Origin: an uncultured Spirochaeta sp.
GTDB taxonomy: Bacteria; Spirochaetota; Spirochaetia; DSM-27196; Alkalispirochaetaceae
Length of the DNA stretch: 64,000 nt
Reading direction: 5' to 3'
NCBI GenBank assembly: GCA_913030605.1
Contig: CAJWEZ010000017.1
Coordinates: 1 to 64,000 of the forward strand
The stretch's first letter is position 1. Each line of letters opens with the position of its first letter. Both the position numbers and the translations under genes were made by a program. A model generated the notes under the pieces. The model made no database searches. It saw nothing but the letters and a program-made list of their open reading frames with translations, and was not told the DNA's origin. This document shows, in pieces, positions 21,301-27,895 of the stretch.

Positions 21301-23425
21301 CGGGTTCAACCGCGGCTGGCGCACGGGCACGGCTCCGGCAAACGCGCTCTACCGCCGCGATACGTTCTCCGGCGGTCAGTTCACCAATTCGGATCAGGAA
21401 CTGCGGATCTACCTCTCCGGCTACAACGAGGACTGGACGGCGCCGTCCACCTGGGGCGGTTCCGACCTCTTTCCGGGCTGGCATACCGGCGTGCCGGATC
21501 CCAAGGACGCCACCACCGTGACGGTTGAGAACAACGCCCAGATCGTCGACGACGCCGGCAATCAGATCGACTACCAGCTCGCCCCGGTCGGCGGACTCAC
21601 CGCGGAGCCGGCGGGTGCGACCCCGGATCCCGGCGACACGGCCTCGCCGTGGCTCAACGCCTGGGACGTGGACGTGCCCACGTTCTCCTCGTACACGATT
21701 GCGGACGCCGATCCCAACGTCGGTACCAGCTTTGAGATCGTCACCGGTGTCAACGCCACCACCCAGCTGATCGAGCGCTTTGAGTTTCACATCCTCGACA
21801 ACAGCGCCCTGGACCTGTCCAACGTGTCCGACGCCAACTACTTCAACACACCACAGCAGCCGATGGTCGACGGCGTGTGGGATCCGCAGGCGCTCACGGA
21901 CACCGGAAACGTGGACTATACCACCGACCTGATTCACACCGACACGCGGGCCAACGAGGGTGTTCGCGACACGACCCTCGCCTATCCGAGCGACGGGCTC
22001 ACCGAGACCGACGCCTTCGCCATCGAACAGGTCGGTGTGACGCCGTTGCGGACCGATGTGAACCAGGCGTTCAACACGGAAGTCAACAACACGCTGTACG
22101 GCGTCACCAACGTGAACGTCGCCAACGACTCGTACTTCCGCCTCCAGATCGACGGGACCGCCGGGGCACATCCCTGGGGCCTGCTCACGGAGATGTACGT
22201 GCAGTACGACGCCACCGTGGCGCGGATCACCGACCTGGCCGGGAACCTCCTTCCGTCCACCGCCGTTCCGATCCGGGCGATCGAGCGCACGCCGCCGACG
22301 ATCGACCTGGCCCTGGCGATCGCCGGAGAGTCCCGCATTTACATGAAGTTCTCCGAGCCGGTGTTCGGCTCCGCTGACCGCACCCAGACGATCGCGTACG
22401 ACGACTTCAGGATCGTGGACCAGAGTGGTACCGATATCACCGCTCCGGTCTCGCTGGATGTGATCGCGACCAGCCAGGCCGGTGTGGCGGCCGGCGGCTA
22501 CGAGGAAGTGTTTCTGAACCTCGCGGACCCGCTTTCGGCGACGGACATCCTCCGCGCGCGGATCAAACCGGTGGATCAGGCGCCGATCGACGGAAGCTCG
22601 AGCATCTACGACAAGGCGGAGAACGTCCTCCCGGTGGCCGACGAACGGCGCGTGTCGGACGTGGCGATCGGGCTCGTGGAACCGGTGTGGGCGACGGACT
22701 CCTTCGGGATTAACGACGCCGGTGCCGGCAATTTCCGCACGATCCGCACCTTCGACGGCAGCGAGACGCTGTCCCGGTCGGACATCACGATCCAGGCGCG
22801 CGTCGACGCCTCCGCCACGTCGCTCCCGAGCTCGATTCTGTACGGGTTCGATATCGAGTCCGATCTCACCTCGTCCGGGTACTGGTCCCCGACCGCCCTG
22901 GCGGGGCTGGTGGAAGTCGATGAGACCACCGACGTCCGGGAGGCACTGCCGTTCGAGACCGACGCCCAGCTTCGGACGTTCATGGTACCGGGGGACGCGT
23001 CGGGCATGAATCAGGCGGATATGCTGGAGTTCCAGTTCCGCCTGGGACCGCTCAACGCCGCCCGGGTGACCGACCCCACGGATCCGCGGACTGTTGCACC
23101 CTGGAAGATCGGACTGGGAGACGGATTCATCGTTCAGCGGAACAACGTGACGATCCTCAACAACGTGATCTACCCGGAGAACGGCGAGCGCACCGTCCTG
23201 ACCTACGAACTCTCGCGGCCGGGCATGGTGTCGGTGATCGTATTCGATCTCGCCGGCAACGTGGTGCGGACGATCCACCGGGGTCGGCAGGGCACCGGAA
23301 CCTTCCGCTACACCTGGGATGGCCGCAACAACAGCAACCAGATCGTGGCGCGGGGCATCTACTTCATCAGGGTCGTGGCACCGGGGGTCGACGAGTACCG
23401 CAAGGTGATCGTGGCCAAGGACTGA
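6386..23425 (+). CDS. Giant secreted or surface beta-strand-repeat protein (5679 aa) with FlgD/Ig-like C-terminal domain
   Basis: Single uninterrupted ORF; N-terminal signal-like segment 'LLRPVVQLLLLVLVGLVGVGSVWGQ'; Thr/Ala/Gly/Val/Asp-rich repeats; C-terminus 'ERTVLTYELSRPGMVSVIVFDLAGNVVRTIHRGRQGTGTFRYTWDGRNNSNQIVARGIYFIRVVAPGVDEYRKVIVAKD'; AAGGAG upstream of ATG. Confidence 0.9.
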   Translation: MQNVHGARGRAHTANLLRPVVQLLLLVLVGLVGVGSVWGQSRIPSSAGNYLQTTGTPQNGDSDPFMVVFFQVDANVTDTIYFAIDNPYLDGTLPDQGTDAAGGAVWSYYLMGGDGVLTGSTAKDTTFGNLAAAQSGATQLELLTFDGPGTGSNGWNYFSGVSASQGERIGDYYYFKIIAQAPNGDKNAFRLDASTVNSGTATGIPGVRAFAYAWTLALLNRNGTPWNMYPFVPDNAVGNVEMHFVDFDDQDYGDVYNTSDRTTALATGLPGAQITDGEDRSFPYSVSGETNGTWLVQLTESTNTTNPNTSVFYSAGTNPAEPYRTYSSDYFPAPPDRVTASPVDGTAVADGTGVVRERVYLQLVDSAGNPVPYVRDVHLAVDGSAEIEATSDEAGPLNATARVVSTDSDGVAWVEVSDGTAEDVTLTITTDGITSALPGPTTSSRLPDTGTLGVNDAPTIRFVPDALPTISSASGTSFNEGTSAQAIATVDIAEQGSAPEITATGDIRITIPTTRNVTFAAGATVSLTVTGSGQVDSDGTPQTYSGTLTYENANKTAVIDVLSDFAASDTIAISGLQLDAAADSDSNFFLELDIDNDGVTDSIDDKLIIVRDTASTYTWTGSTDTVWADQTNWDVGDGTPGNDGYPGQTLNTDNVVVPGGLTNNPVLASPETINDLSIGAGAQLSIGGNVLTVDGTTSNEGRLILSGAAGQGAGLTAGGPFDVDSGVIEYAGGGSLQLNVYNDLEISSGTYTLSSALDVNGDLTLSGGTLNDGGQTISVAGDWTRVGTFAANSDTGGTGTVVFDGAGPTVVSGATTFYNLTIATPGKAVRFTSGETTTVNGTFRAVGENGSLVSLSGTTTAAWTLDNAGGTDVVQYVDVAYSDLIGANSVTAYSSNNGGNNDQETVTDAAQWVFSGTTYTWTGASTTDWFTQGNWDIGDGTPGNDGTPTSSDPVIIPNTATAPVLTANATGGNDVRSIRVEIGGSLDLAGFNLTSANGITNLGTIIAQGNETYTGTINSDSGEVVYDGNGVNNALPFGTSYFDLTVTPSTGGGSITFTDGTSVTVNGALTAGDTNGDTVTFTGGVAAPASTVRGTLASTDAGLSLGTLTLTGNATIQTGGGTLSLGPTDGGASLVLDTTGGAGTGAITLGGAIGGATPLASLTVNAKGAVQFPSVTTTGTLDVAAGGAVTDAGALTIGGTATLAVPGNAITLDSTSNDFQGDVTITDGATDATAVTLVDQNAVQFGGASATQTGLTVSAGGAITDAVGASVVVAAGTASFTTTLAGAPITMDSAGNNFPTFAAAATTTSTVTVVDAGALVLGGVDDGAGGPVAALTLTVGAALTDSGPSLVSGTTTINASGANVTLNDAGNDFGTVTATGAAIGLVDASGLDLGSTNASGNLTVTVAAGNLTDSGEVNVGGDTSIAMNDGTAADITLDDNGDTTYTNTFTGAFLLAGANLRNVTVTDDTAIVLQGNTITGTLSVTAGGAITQTGGLVVGGTATFNAGTAAVTLGLGANDFDSDNTGDAVTASSTGAAVSIRDGTGSMTVGAVTAGAEVTLRADGLNLTGAISANGGAANTYLLPDTTTTAVSLGGAAGFDLTQTELLQIAAGTGTIVIGKDAVPTVTAGAVTAGASAAVNIGARNLEIEGASIAVGPNTFTTAGSLALVSAGVIDGTANDATADLSAGTLALTAGTGGTGGIGTGTTIDVAASVTLSADTTGSNANIVLDTIGAVQVALVDAGTGNVTLGAGGAVTTASDDATADISGAVVDVTTAAGGVGASSASVDITATASLAVNTTAANGAVYIDGIGAGGLALALVDAGAGAVVLTAAEIDGVTDDGVADLAGSAISLTTTTANGIGTASPLDLDASGALTVDSTTGNGNVTIDALTALAVATINGGTGTVTLDALATVDDDTATDTTTDITAATLVLTAVDGVGSTQDLDLDVDNVSVTVAGTGASNSIVLQSNNTAATTISQLRTNGADISFTHNTTSTVTVASVAGQEVWSGTGGNGGNISISAPNSTTVTLAGDVDSSGGTGGTLSINGVIVNTAPTVGQGNISVTGGGDVQIAAPVTFNASRTITSNGDIILGAAVATAGGAYDLTLVADNDGDGAGGIWIQAAGKAEAAQNLILRGSRIINGGATATGAPALNPAVQIDADGANAQAESGTNGTGTLTIERNAAAPTQDTDILINGAVVARGGFTVTASRGILLNAATANLSSNNGAVSFTADNDGGNTGGITMADGSSINAGSGTISLAAYDDVTLGGAAAAAGLETTNATGAAVSVTSSNGAILDGGDTGLDIVANGAGAATTLSAATGIGHDGTTSNALEITVADLDAATTANNVEITESDGLTVSRAATGNGDVTLISTTGNIAVGSAATPAISAGTGTATLTATGGAIDDAATDTLADINADTIDLNAASGIGATEALELASAPTITADTTTGAIGLTHAADAGTTLSSASIATGTIDFAQTGGQTLDVTSAVTSTSGTITITNAGANLTATSVSAGTGAAADGDVSLTTTGSGTVLLGSVSAAADTVSVSSAADVVEVPATDAAADVSAGSISLTAGTGGAGAVGTAVAGEELEIDLGSGSLSLTTAGVAGDIHIAETAGRIATSAISTVSTPGGSVTIVIENRDAGFDVDSGAAWPAGGSDDDITLSALNLTASAGDDDTLFAASSGIATTGIVTLDTVGAVSDAGGDTTTDVAAASLVGTSATGFGAAGDPIETTVANLDIQNSTSGGVVVAESDGLQVNRATTVNDVVTIASTTGDISVGSTATPAISAGTGTVTLTATGGAIDDAATDTLADIDADTVDLNASTGIGATEALELASAPTITANTTTGAVDLTHAADAGTTLSSASTATGTIDFSQTGGQTLDVTSAVTSTSGTITITNAGANLTATSVSAGTAAAADGDVSLTTTGSGSVLVDAVSAGGDTVTVTSAAGIEESGTDPGADIAAATIDLNAVTGIGNAAQLEMSGTAVTLDSSAGGENIDVDVLTGGSDVALNSATIAVGAGTITLDVSGGGNLATGGNITTANGAIDVSVDSGNLDLSGDTVSAGGVSTISLDTTTSGDITLGTLDAGGDTVTINSVGDIDDDGAGTPDITTDVVNLNAVSGIGGTQPVELAAVTSVDVDNSGTGVVDVTNAATGAVTVNSLTNDTGAVDYAQTGGRTLDVTSASTTTSGTITITNAGANLTATSVSAGTGAAADGDVSLTTTGSGTVLLGSVSAAADTVSVSGAAAISDNNGAANNVTALRWNATADSGMGFGDAIETTIGELNATNATSNTIEVTEADGFTVLQAANTNGDVTLISTTGNVAVDSTGGGVSADVATGTATVTATAGTITATNATAANEVVAATINLNAVNGTIGAGNQLDVNAVTALNADTSTGNGTITVTDTAGDLPLGVVTTGAVGAGTVTLNAAAGSIADTNGATVNVTAGSTVLRALTDIGALASAADVTVALNANAIETQTAAVDVATTNAGSEAAIANSGAALDVAALGVGGANGGFVRIENDGNNLTVDTGASGAVLTNGAGEGLEGNDDIALVTTTSGTITVHDEGAVGVQDIATTGTVYLDAIGAIDDSQGATDLYIAAGTLYLNSDAATDTTARTAVTTLNSDLSGGSGALVINEDSGITLATIATANANVTVTDTGGDIIVGSVNAGSGTVALTASSGSIYDDGDAGVDITAATGTANLNANGVIGTGGNDLETTVANLVVNTGTGNAVMTETDDLVVSGASSVAGNLVLGLNAGNLTQSNTLAVTGTTQITTTGSITLNNAGNDFGGAVSTAGNPTTVTLRDANAIQLGGITTTGGGGGTAIDVATVNGGITVGNTLDASGAATAAVSLVAAGQDSDVTVNAAVTTDTADITITADDSVSIAAATTLSTGAGVAGDIVVTANNATTAGDSGDQVTMAADSVLEAGGAVATGVVTVTANGANAGSVALGDLRGSAVTVSADQAAITDAGAGATNVTTAGTFTADSASGIGTSVNPIETTIATLDAQVTGAGGVYVTETDDVTVTQAQTGNGDVTLVSSGGSLTVDTVVTDTTNDVVTLTAANAIVDGNGATNNVTAFRLNATADSGIGSGDAIETAVGELDLTNTTGNAIEVTEADAVTVTGIVQSGAGSVLVSAGATMTLTDDVTSVGGAITLSATTIDLDDTTDDALAISSGGGGGDVTLNAPVDAVGATADSLTLTAGSGNVVIPSAVGGGARLGALTIASAANVAGNAGATADTGTITAATVTQTAGTGTSRFAQIDTNAAGGVDLNGAAFALNGGVTTTAGGALTVTNSGTLTIADTTGPADTATVDIDLDGAFTQDGAGGVSVAGDIATTNDAVSFAAPVTVFGDTGVDAGSATITFGNTVSGTSGGEIEDLTINSVGDTGSVVFNGVIGVGQALEGNLDVVAATDVDLVGIEETGASAAGVSGTVSVAAAGTITLAGTADFRTAGAQDYRATGGSAIGAIMAQTGASTVAAGGNGITFEDLYIDANGVTITIPDGETVTANDIVVYRGTIALTTTPGNAGSGATVQTTASGGGDFVVFGPSYSADDTDRGASANEFAYPPADAGPGLAYTLGGSYTQATGAWGTAPNAAFADLSGATITVGSGGTGDFYVNGADLPATANWTLNVQDNSAANPLANPPFGQPYAVAFYKASVGVEYSQVTGGSISAAEPLPPGANNSAHQNNDYRDGGNNLVYVPDPDGSGPGTATPGWDFDPLMLISAETVKDNWIRLTFNEPVENTAGLIETAVASGVAANGDPYFDTGGTAAAFDATGVDADDALPFSFTTTNTGIDLTTFYVRAPATRSWNTDATGSAASASGTGTDRTGASQTTVPNLSWLKGVFFDAGGHNPVINYTENATTTFAATTDEAGPVLYRVEYGRAAHDEPLTTPYDGHNYYHLFWSEPVSIGSDPGMQSGAATPSQNLRAEDAVGDSTGQGGDIVMSGADLLVDGFFRYDDPQGVGTGFNRGWRTGTAPANALYRRDTFSGGQFTNSDQELRIYLSGYNEDWTAPSTWGGSDLFPGWHTGVPDPKDATTVTVENNAQIVDDAGNQIDYQLAPVGGLTAEPAGATPDPGDTASPWLNAWDVDVPTFSSYTIADADPNVGTSFEIVTGVNATTQLIERFEFHILDNSALDLSNVSDANYFNTPQQPMVDGVWDPQALTDTGNVDYTTDLIHTDTRANEGVRDTTLAYPSDGLTETDAFAIEQVGVTPLRTDVNQAFNTEVNNTLYGVTNVNVANDSYFRLQIDGTAGAHPWGLLTEMYVQYDATVARITDLAGNLLPSTAVPIRAIERTPPTIDLALAIAGESRIYMKFSEPVFGSADRTQTIAYDDFRIVDQSGTDITAPVSLDVIATSQAGVAAGGYEEVFLNLADPLSATDILRARIKPVDQAPIDGSSSIYDKAENVLPVADERRVSDVAIGLVEPVWATDSFGINDAGAGNFRTIRTFDGSETLSRSDITIQARVDASATSLPSSILYGFDIESDLTSSGYWSPTALAGLVEVDETTDVREALPFETDAQLRTFMVPGDASGMNQADMLEFQFRLGPLNAARVTDPTDPRTVAPWKIGLGDGFIVQRNNVTILNNVIYPENGERTVLTYELSRPGMVSVIVFDLAGNVVRTIHRGRQGTGTFRYTWDGRNNSNQIVARGIYFIRVVAPGVDEYRKVIVAKD
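13522..14030 (+). repeat. Long coding repeat unit, copy A (copy B about 14719-15180, constant offset 1197 bp)
   Basis: Two landmarks (tgtggggtc at 13522/14719 and cagacgggcgg at 13814/15011) give the same 1197-bp offset; protein 'ATPAISAGTGT.TLTATGGAIDDAATDTLADI.AD..DLNA..GIGATEALELASAPTIT' conserved. Confidence 0.85.
13862..14026 (+). repeat. 165-bp direct repeat, copy 1, identical to 15953-16117
   Basis: Base-by-base comparison by eye; encodes SGTITITNAGANLTATSVSAGTGAAADGDVSLTTTGSGTVLLGSVSAAADTVSVS. Confidence 0.93.
15953..16117 (+). repeat. 165-bp direct repeat, copy 2, identical to 13862-14026
   Basis: As copy 1; a diverged third version lies near 15059-15180. Confidence 0.93.
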
Positions 23426-23434
23426 CGCTGCACC

Positions 23435-24781
23435 CTACAGGCTGTAGGGACTCCACTCCAGTTCGACCGCTCCAATCAGGATCGACCCGGCGTCGCGGAA
23501 GGCCGCACTCGAGGAGTCACCGATCTCGATCGTGAGGTCAAACACGGTCGTGGCGCTGGTCATCGACGTGTCGGTCTGGATCGCGGCGCCGCTCAGTTGA
23601 ATGGTGAGTTCCTTCCACCCGTTGAGATCCCCGACAAACCTCCGAGCCGAGGCTCCCGTGGACCGCGTTTTCGTTACCGGAACCGCGGTGTTGGTTCGGG
23701 GGTCGATGCCCACGGAGATGAAGCGGGCGGGAATCCTGTTCGGGGTCCCCACCGACTCGGCGGTGGGGTCGTCGCGGACCCACAGTCGAACGGTGTACGA
23801 TCCGCCGCCACGCAGCTCCGGGCGCGTCCCGGCCGGGTCGGCGTAGGGCACCGGGAGGCGCAGCAGGTGGTTCTGATCGGCGCGGACGAAGCGAATGTTG
23901 TCGACGACGGCTTCCACGCGATCACCCTGAACCGAAGGATCGATGCCGCCGAAGGAGAACCAGGTCAGGCCGGGCTCGATGGTAATCAGGTTGGTGCCAA
24001 TGGAATCTGCGACCTCGGTCAGAGTGTTTTCTCCGCCGGTGGAGGGAAAGGAATAGACCAGCGTATCACTGATTGTCCCGCCCCGCGCAATCGAATAGTC
24101 GTAGTTCACACTTCCCACGCTGACATTGTCGTTCAGTTCGATACCAAGACTCTGAATCGCCATCCTGAAATCCAGGGAAAACGCGTAGGCATCATTGGCG
24201 CTGGCGCCGCCATCAAGAATTACGCTCGACTGTGAAAGATCGATTGCGTACCGCTGCTGGGCATCCTCGAAATTGAGATTGAGCGACAGCCCATCAATCG
24301 CGGGTTTGAGGGGATCGGTTGCGGTGCCGTCGACGATCGTGGCGTTGACAAACCCGCTGCCCTGTTCGGCCCAGCCGTTCACGCCATCGTGGTTGTCGAC
24401 GACATTCGCTGAGGCAACCCCCGAGTTCTCAAACGTCCCGTCCGCGAACAGGTTCTTGACCTCCAGCCGGTAGACCGGACCGCTCACCCCGCTGGGCAGC
24501 GAGCCGTACACCTCCGATGAGACCTCTTCGAACTGCACGTAGTCGTACGGTAGCGATGAGTCTGTGTCCTTGTCGAGACCGTCGGCGAAGTACCAGAGGC
24601 TGCCCCCGTTGGCGTCGGTACTCCCGAACTGCCGGTTCGCCACCAGGTTGACGCCCTGGTAGTCGCTCCAGTCCACCCCGCTGGGGCAGGCTGTCAGGGC
24701 CAGGAGCGCGCCGGTCACGACGGCGACGCCGGCGGCGCGGGCGAGAAACGGTCGGACGGTGCCGGTACAGGTGCGTGTCAC
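23435..24781 (-). CDS. Lipoprotein of unknown function
   Basis: Lipobox-like 'ALLALTAC' after GTG start (V-TRTCTGTVRPFLARAAGVAVVTGALLALTAC); convergent with the giant gene. Confidence 0.7.
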   Translation of the reverse strand: MTRTCTGTVRPFLARAAGVAVVTGALLALTACPSGVDWSDYQGVNLVANRQFGSTDANGGSLWYFADGLDKDTDSSLPYDYVQFEEVSSEVYGSLPSGVSGPVYRLEVKNLFADGTFENSGVASANVVDNHDGVNGWAEQGSGFVNATIVDGTATDPLKPAIDGLSLNLNFEDAQQRYAIDLSQSSVILDGGASANDAYAFSLDFRMAIQSLGIELNDNVSVGSVNYDYSIARGGTISDTLVYSFPSTGGENTLTEVADSIGTNLITIEPGLTWFSFGGIDPSVQGDRVEAVVDNIRFVRADQNHLLRLPVPYADPAGTRPELRGGGSYTVRLWVRDDPTAESVGTPNRIPARFISVGIDPRTNTAVPVTKTRSTGASARRFVGDLNGWKELTIQLSGAAIQTDTSMTSATTVFDLTIEIGDSSSAAFRDAGSILIGAVELEWSPYSL

Positions 24782-25294
24782 GATATGCCCAAATATAGCA
24801 TCGGAAGGGGGCGCTTTCCAGCACGGGCGCATCGTGACGGTTCCAACGTGTCGCTACCCGGTGGTTCGCGGGTTTCACTGTGCTGATGGGGAGTGCGAAA
24901 TCCAGTGAGGTCTGTTTTGCTCCAACTGCGCCGGAAACAAGCGGCATCGGCGGTCCAGGGACAGAAGCCCGGCGACGAGCGGATGGTCGGAAACGGCGTG
25001 CCCCCCAACGATTGCGCGAGCTCCCTCCGGTTACCTTGGCTTTCTTGTTCGTGCTTCCACGGAGTCTGCCGACGCGACCGTGAACATGCACACGATCAGG
25101 TCGTCGAGATGTACAATGCCAGGCCGAGCCACTGCACGGCAATCTGTGTGCCGTGTCGCCTTGCGATGTCAGATGGCGTCGTCATGCGCACACAAGCGTC
25201 CCGTTGCGGCGTCGTTTGATTAAAGTTGAAATACATAAGAAAAAATTCAAGTATTTCATTTTGATTGATTAGTGATTATAATGGATTAAACCAG

Positions 25295-26296
25295 ATGAAT
25301 ACTATGAAAGTGAAAGGATTCCCAAACTACCTCACCAATGACCTTCGCTTGAAGCGCCTCATCAAATTCGCCGAAAGTGTAGCGGATACGCCTCACCCCC
25401 TTCTACTGCTCGGCGAAACGGGAACGGGAAAAGACCTATTTGCCGAGGAGTTTCACCGCGCAAGCGGGAGTAGCGGCCCCCTGGTTGCGGAAAACGTTGC
25501 TGGACTGGATGAACAGCTGTTCGCCGATGCTCTCTTCGGGCACACGACTGGAGCGTACACTGGGGCGGTGTCGGACCGCCAAGGTCTGATAGAGAAAGCA
25601 GAAGGCGGAACGCTATTTCTGGACGAAATCGGTGATCTCAGTGTGGCGTCTCAGATTAAGCTGCTCCGCGTCATCGAAAACCGTACATACTTCCGGCTCG
25701 GTAGTGATGAACCGCTTCGTGTGAATGCGCGATTCGTATTTGCGACGAGTTCGAATCTTCTTACGCGCATTAAAAATGGTCTTTTTAGACCTGATCTCTA
25801 TTTTCGATTGTCGGCGTATGAAGTGCATCTGCCGCCTCTCAGAGAGCGCAAGGAGGATCTGAGGCTGTTGATCCGCCATTTTGTCGCCAGCGCCGCCGAG
25901 TCGATCGGGCGCGAAAACCCGACGATCAAGCCTGGTTTTGTCGCCCAGATGGAAAAGCACTCTTTTCCGGGGAACGTGCGGGAACTGAAAATGCTGGTAT
26001 TGAAGGCAGTCACGTTTGCCCAGGACGGTGTTCTCGACGAAGAAACCGGCGCAATGGTGCTGGACAACCACCTAATGACTGGCAAGAACGCCCATATTCT
26101 GATCGATCATGATCCAATAGAGCTCTCGGACGATATCATTCGGTTTCCGAGCCAGCTTCCGACGATGCTTGAAACCAGAAAGGCCCTGGTGGCGGAAGCG
26201 CTTCGGCGGACGGGAGGGAACCAGAGCAAGGCGGCCAAATTGCTCGGACTGACTCCCGCCGCTGTGAACAAGTTCCTGTCAAAATACCAGCTGTGA
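25295..26296 (+). CDS. Sigma54-dependent transcriptional activator without N-terminal sensory domain
   Basis: Walker A 'GETGTGKD', sigma54-contact loop 'GAYTGA', Walker B 'GGTLFLDEIGDL', 'LYFRLSAYEVHLPPLRER', C-terminal Fis-like HTH 'GGNQSKAAKLLGLTPAAVNKFL'. Confidence 0.93.
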   Translation: MNTMKVKGFPNYLTNDLRLKRLIKFAESVADTPHPLLLLGETGTGKDLFAEEFHRASGSSGPLVAENVAGLDEQLFADALFGHTTGAYTGAVSDRQGLIEKAEGGTLFLDEIGDLSVASQIKLLRVIENRTYFRLGSDEPLRVNARFVFATSSNLLTRIKNGLFRPDLYFRLSAYEVHLPPLRERKEDLRLLIRHFVASAAESIGRENPTIKPGFVAQMEKHSFPGNVRELKMLVLKAVTFAQDGVLDEETGAMVLDNHLMTGKNAHILIDHDPIELSDDIIRFPSQLPTMLETRKALVAEALRRTGGNQSKAAKLLGLTPAAVNKFLSKYQL

Positions 26297-26316
26297 ACAT
26301 AGAGCGCATCCTACCA

Positions 26317-26397
26317 TCACAGGAGCGTCAGCAGCGCTGCAACGATCGTCAGTTCGATAGCTGCGACGTAGGTCGCGTCCAAAATTTGTTTCTTCAA
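26317..26397 (-). CDS. Candidate 26-aa hydrophobic small protein
   Basis: TTG start, (M)KKQILDATYVAAIELTIVAALLTLL*, 5 nt after AGGTGAGG at the end of the preceding wza-like gene; not in the supplied ORF track. Confidence 0.3.
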   Translation of the reverse strand: MKKQILDATYVAAIELTIVAALLTLL

Positions 26398-26404
26398 TGG
26401 AACC

Positions 26405-27895
26405 TCACCTGGAGATGTTCTGAATAAGGGCGTACGTCGACAGTACCGTTGAGACGACGGTAAAAACCGGTCCAACGTGGTACCAGGGGTGGTTGCTGGT
26501 AAAGTGGATTGTATCTCCCGGTTCGATCATCGCGTGATCCGGGCGTTTTTCCCCGTCCGCGCCAAGAATCCGCGGGTTCCTGCCGATTCGCCGCTGTCCG
26601 TCAATCCCGCCGGCTAGCCGGAGGTAGTACTCGTATCCTCGATTCGGAACGAACTGGAATGATCCTGGGTTCGATACGGCACCACTTACAACAACCTGAG
26701 GCTGGCGGAACGGAATCATGATACGATCCTCCGGTCTGACGGAGATCGTCGCAGCGCGTGAGCTTGGGCCGATGGACGTCAGATCCACGGGGATGGTTTC
26801 GATTGATGTCTCCCGCCGCAGTACGGCGTTGCGCAGATCGGCGTTCGGCGAAAGCCAGTGATCATAGCGGCGTACAAGCGTTGCAACGGTTTCGCCTTCG
26901 TACCACCTGACCGATTTCTGAACGTAGTTGAACGTTTGCCCTGCCTGTCCCTGCGGGACCTCGACGTCGGGGGGGACGATGGCACCCTCGATGTGGACGC
27001 GCGCTTCCACGTCGGATTCGGCGGGCACATAGATTGAGTCCACGTCCAGAGCTGCGATAGAGGCGCTCTGATCGAGTGTCACGATGCGTCCTTCGTCCGG
27101 GAGGAACGTTCCGCGAACCTGAATCCCCGAAAGGTCCGCCCCCTCCAGCGTGCCACCGCCGAATGTTTCGACAATATCCCGCACCGTTTCATTGGGGATT
27201 ACCTGAAACCGACCGGTGCGAACCGCTTGCCCCGAGAGTTCAACGCTGTGACCGGGCGCCGAGAGTGAGATTTTGTCTCCAGGGCGCAGTCTTTTCTCCC
27301 GGTCTGCCGCTGGATTCAGGAGACGCATTTGCACATCCACGCGGAATGCCTCGTTCTCGCGGTGCAGAAAAACGTTGCGTGTATCGACGCGTTCACTGTC
27401 AAGATTCGCCACCAGGGAGGAGACGGTCGACAGACCCCAGGCGCGGACCGCTTGGTTTTCCAGATACGCCCCCGAAATATCCACGAGAAATGTACCGACC
27501 TGTTGGATTGTCAGTTCAGGGAAACTTCCCGGATAGGCACTGGAGAAATCGCTCAGAACGCGTGACCTGAGATCCACGAATGCCTCGTTGCCGGCGTCAT
27601 AGGGTCCCAGGAACCCGATCGTCACTGAAGCATCCGCCTGTACCGCCAGTTCGATCGTCTCAGGACGTCCCTGACTGTTCTGGAAGCGAAGCGTGTACAC
27701 GTCCCCCGGAGTGACGGGGTAGTCATTTGAAGAGCGCGCGATCATGACTCGGGTATCGATTGGCAGTCCCACACTGTCGCGCGGCGGTTCGCTCGACGGC
27801 GAGGTTTCCGGCGTCGGCGACGTGGACTGGCCGGTCACTGGAAGCGGGGCAATCGCCGCAATCAGGATGAAGTAGAGCGTTAATCGGATATTCAT
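26405..27895 (-). CDS. Polysaccharide export outer-membrane protein (Wza/SLBB type)
   Basis: 'YPVTPGDVYTLRF', repeated SLBB-like segments such as 'GKTFNYVQ/VVVSGAVSNPGSFQFVPNRGYEYYLRLAGG', 'HAMIEPGDTIHF'. Confidence 0.75.
   Translation of the reverse strand: MNIRLTLYFILIAAIAPLPVTGQSTSPTPETSPSSEPPRDSVGLPIDTRVMIARSSNDYPVTPGDVYTLRFQNSQGRPETIELAVQADASVTIGFLGPYDAGNEAFVDLRSRVLSDFSSAYPGSFPELTIQQVGTFLVDISGAYLENQAVRAWGLSTVSSLVANLDSERVDTRNVFLHRENEAFRVDVQMRLLNPAADREKRLRPGDKISLSAPGHSVELSGQAVRTGRFQVIPNETVRDIVETFGGGTLEGADLSGIQVRGTFLPDEGRIVTLDQSASIAALDVDSIYVPAESDVEARVHIEGAIVPPDVEVPQGQAGQTFNYVQKSVRWYEGETVATLVRRYDHWLSPNADLRNAVLRRETSIETIPVDLTSIGPSSRAATISVRPEDRIMIPFRQPQVVVSGAVSNPGSFQFVPNRGYEYYLRLAGGIDGQRRIGRNPRILGADGEKRPDHAMIEPGDTIHFTSNHPWYHVGPVFTVVSTVLSTYALIQNISR

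Noticed and set aside
21155-23278. 707-aa minus-strand ORF
   Set aside because: Antisense to the C-terminal, clearly coding part of the giant gene; Arg/His/Gly/Val-rich composition typical of reverse translation of GC-rich codons
25227-25258. TGAAATAC-N16-GTATTTCA inverted repeat as a transcription factor site
   Set aside because: Perfect 8-bp arms but in very AT-rich DNA where such dyads are likely by chance; kept only as a note
24832-25264. Small ORFs in the gap before the sigma54 activator (24880-25083, 24893-25219)
   Set aside because: No start context, no recognisable family; probably noncoding, although the GC drop at 25215-25290 marks a promoter region
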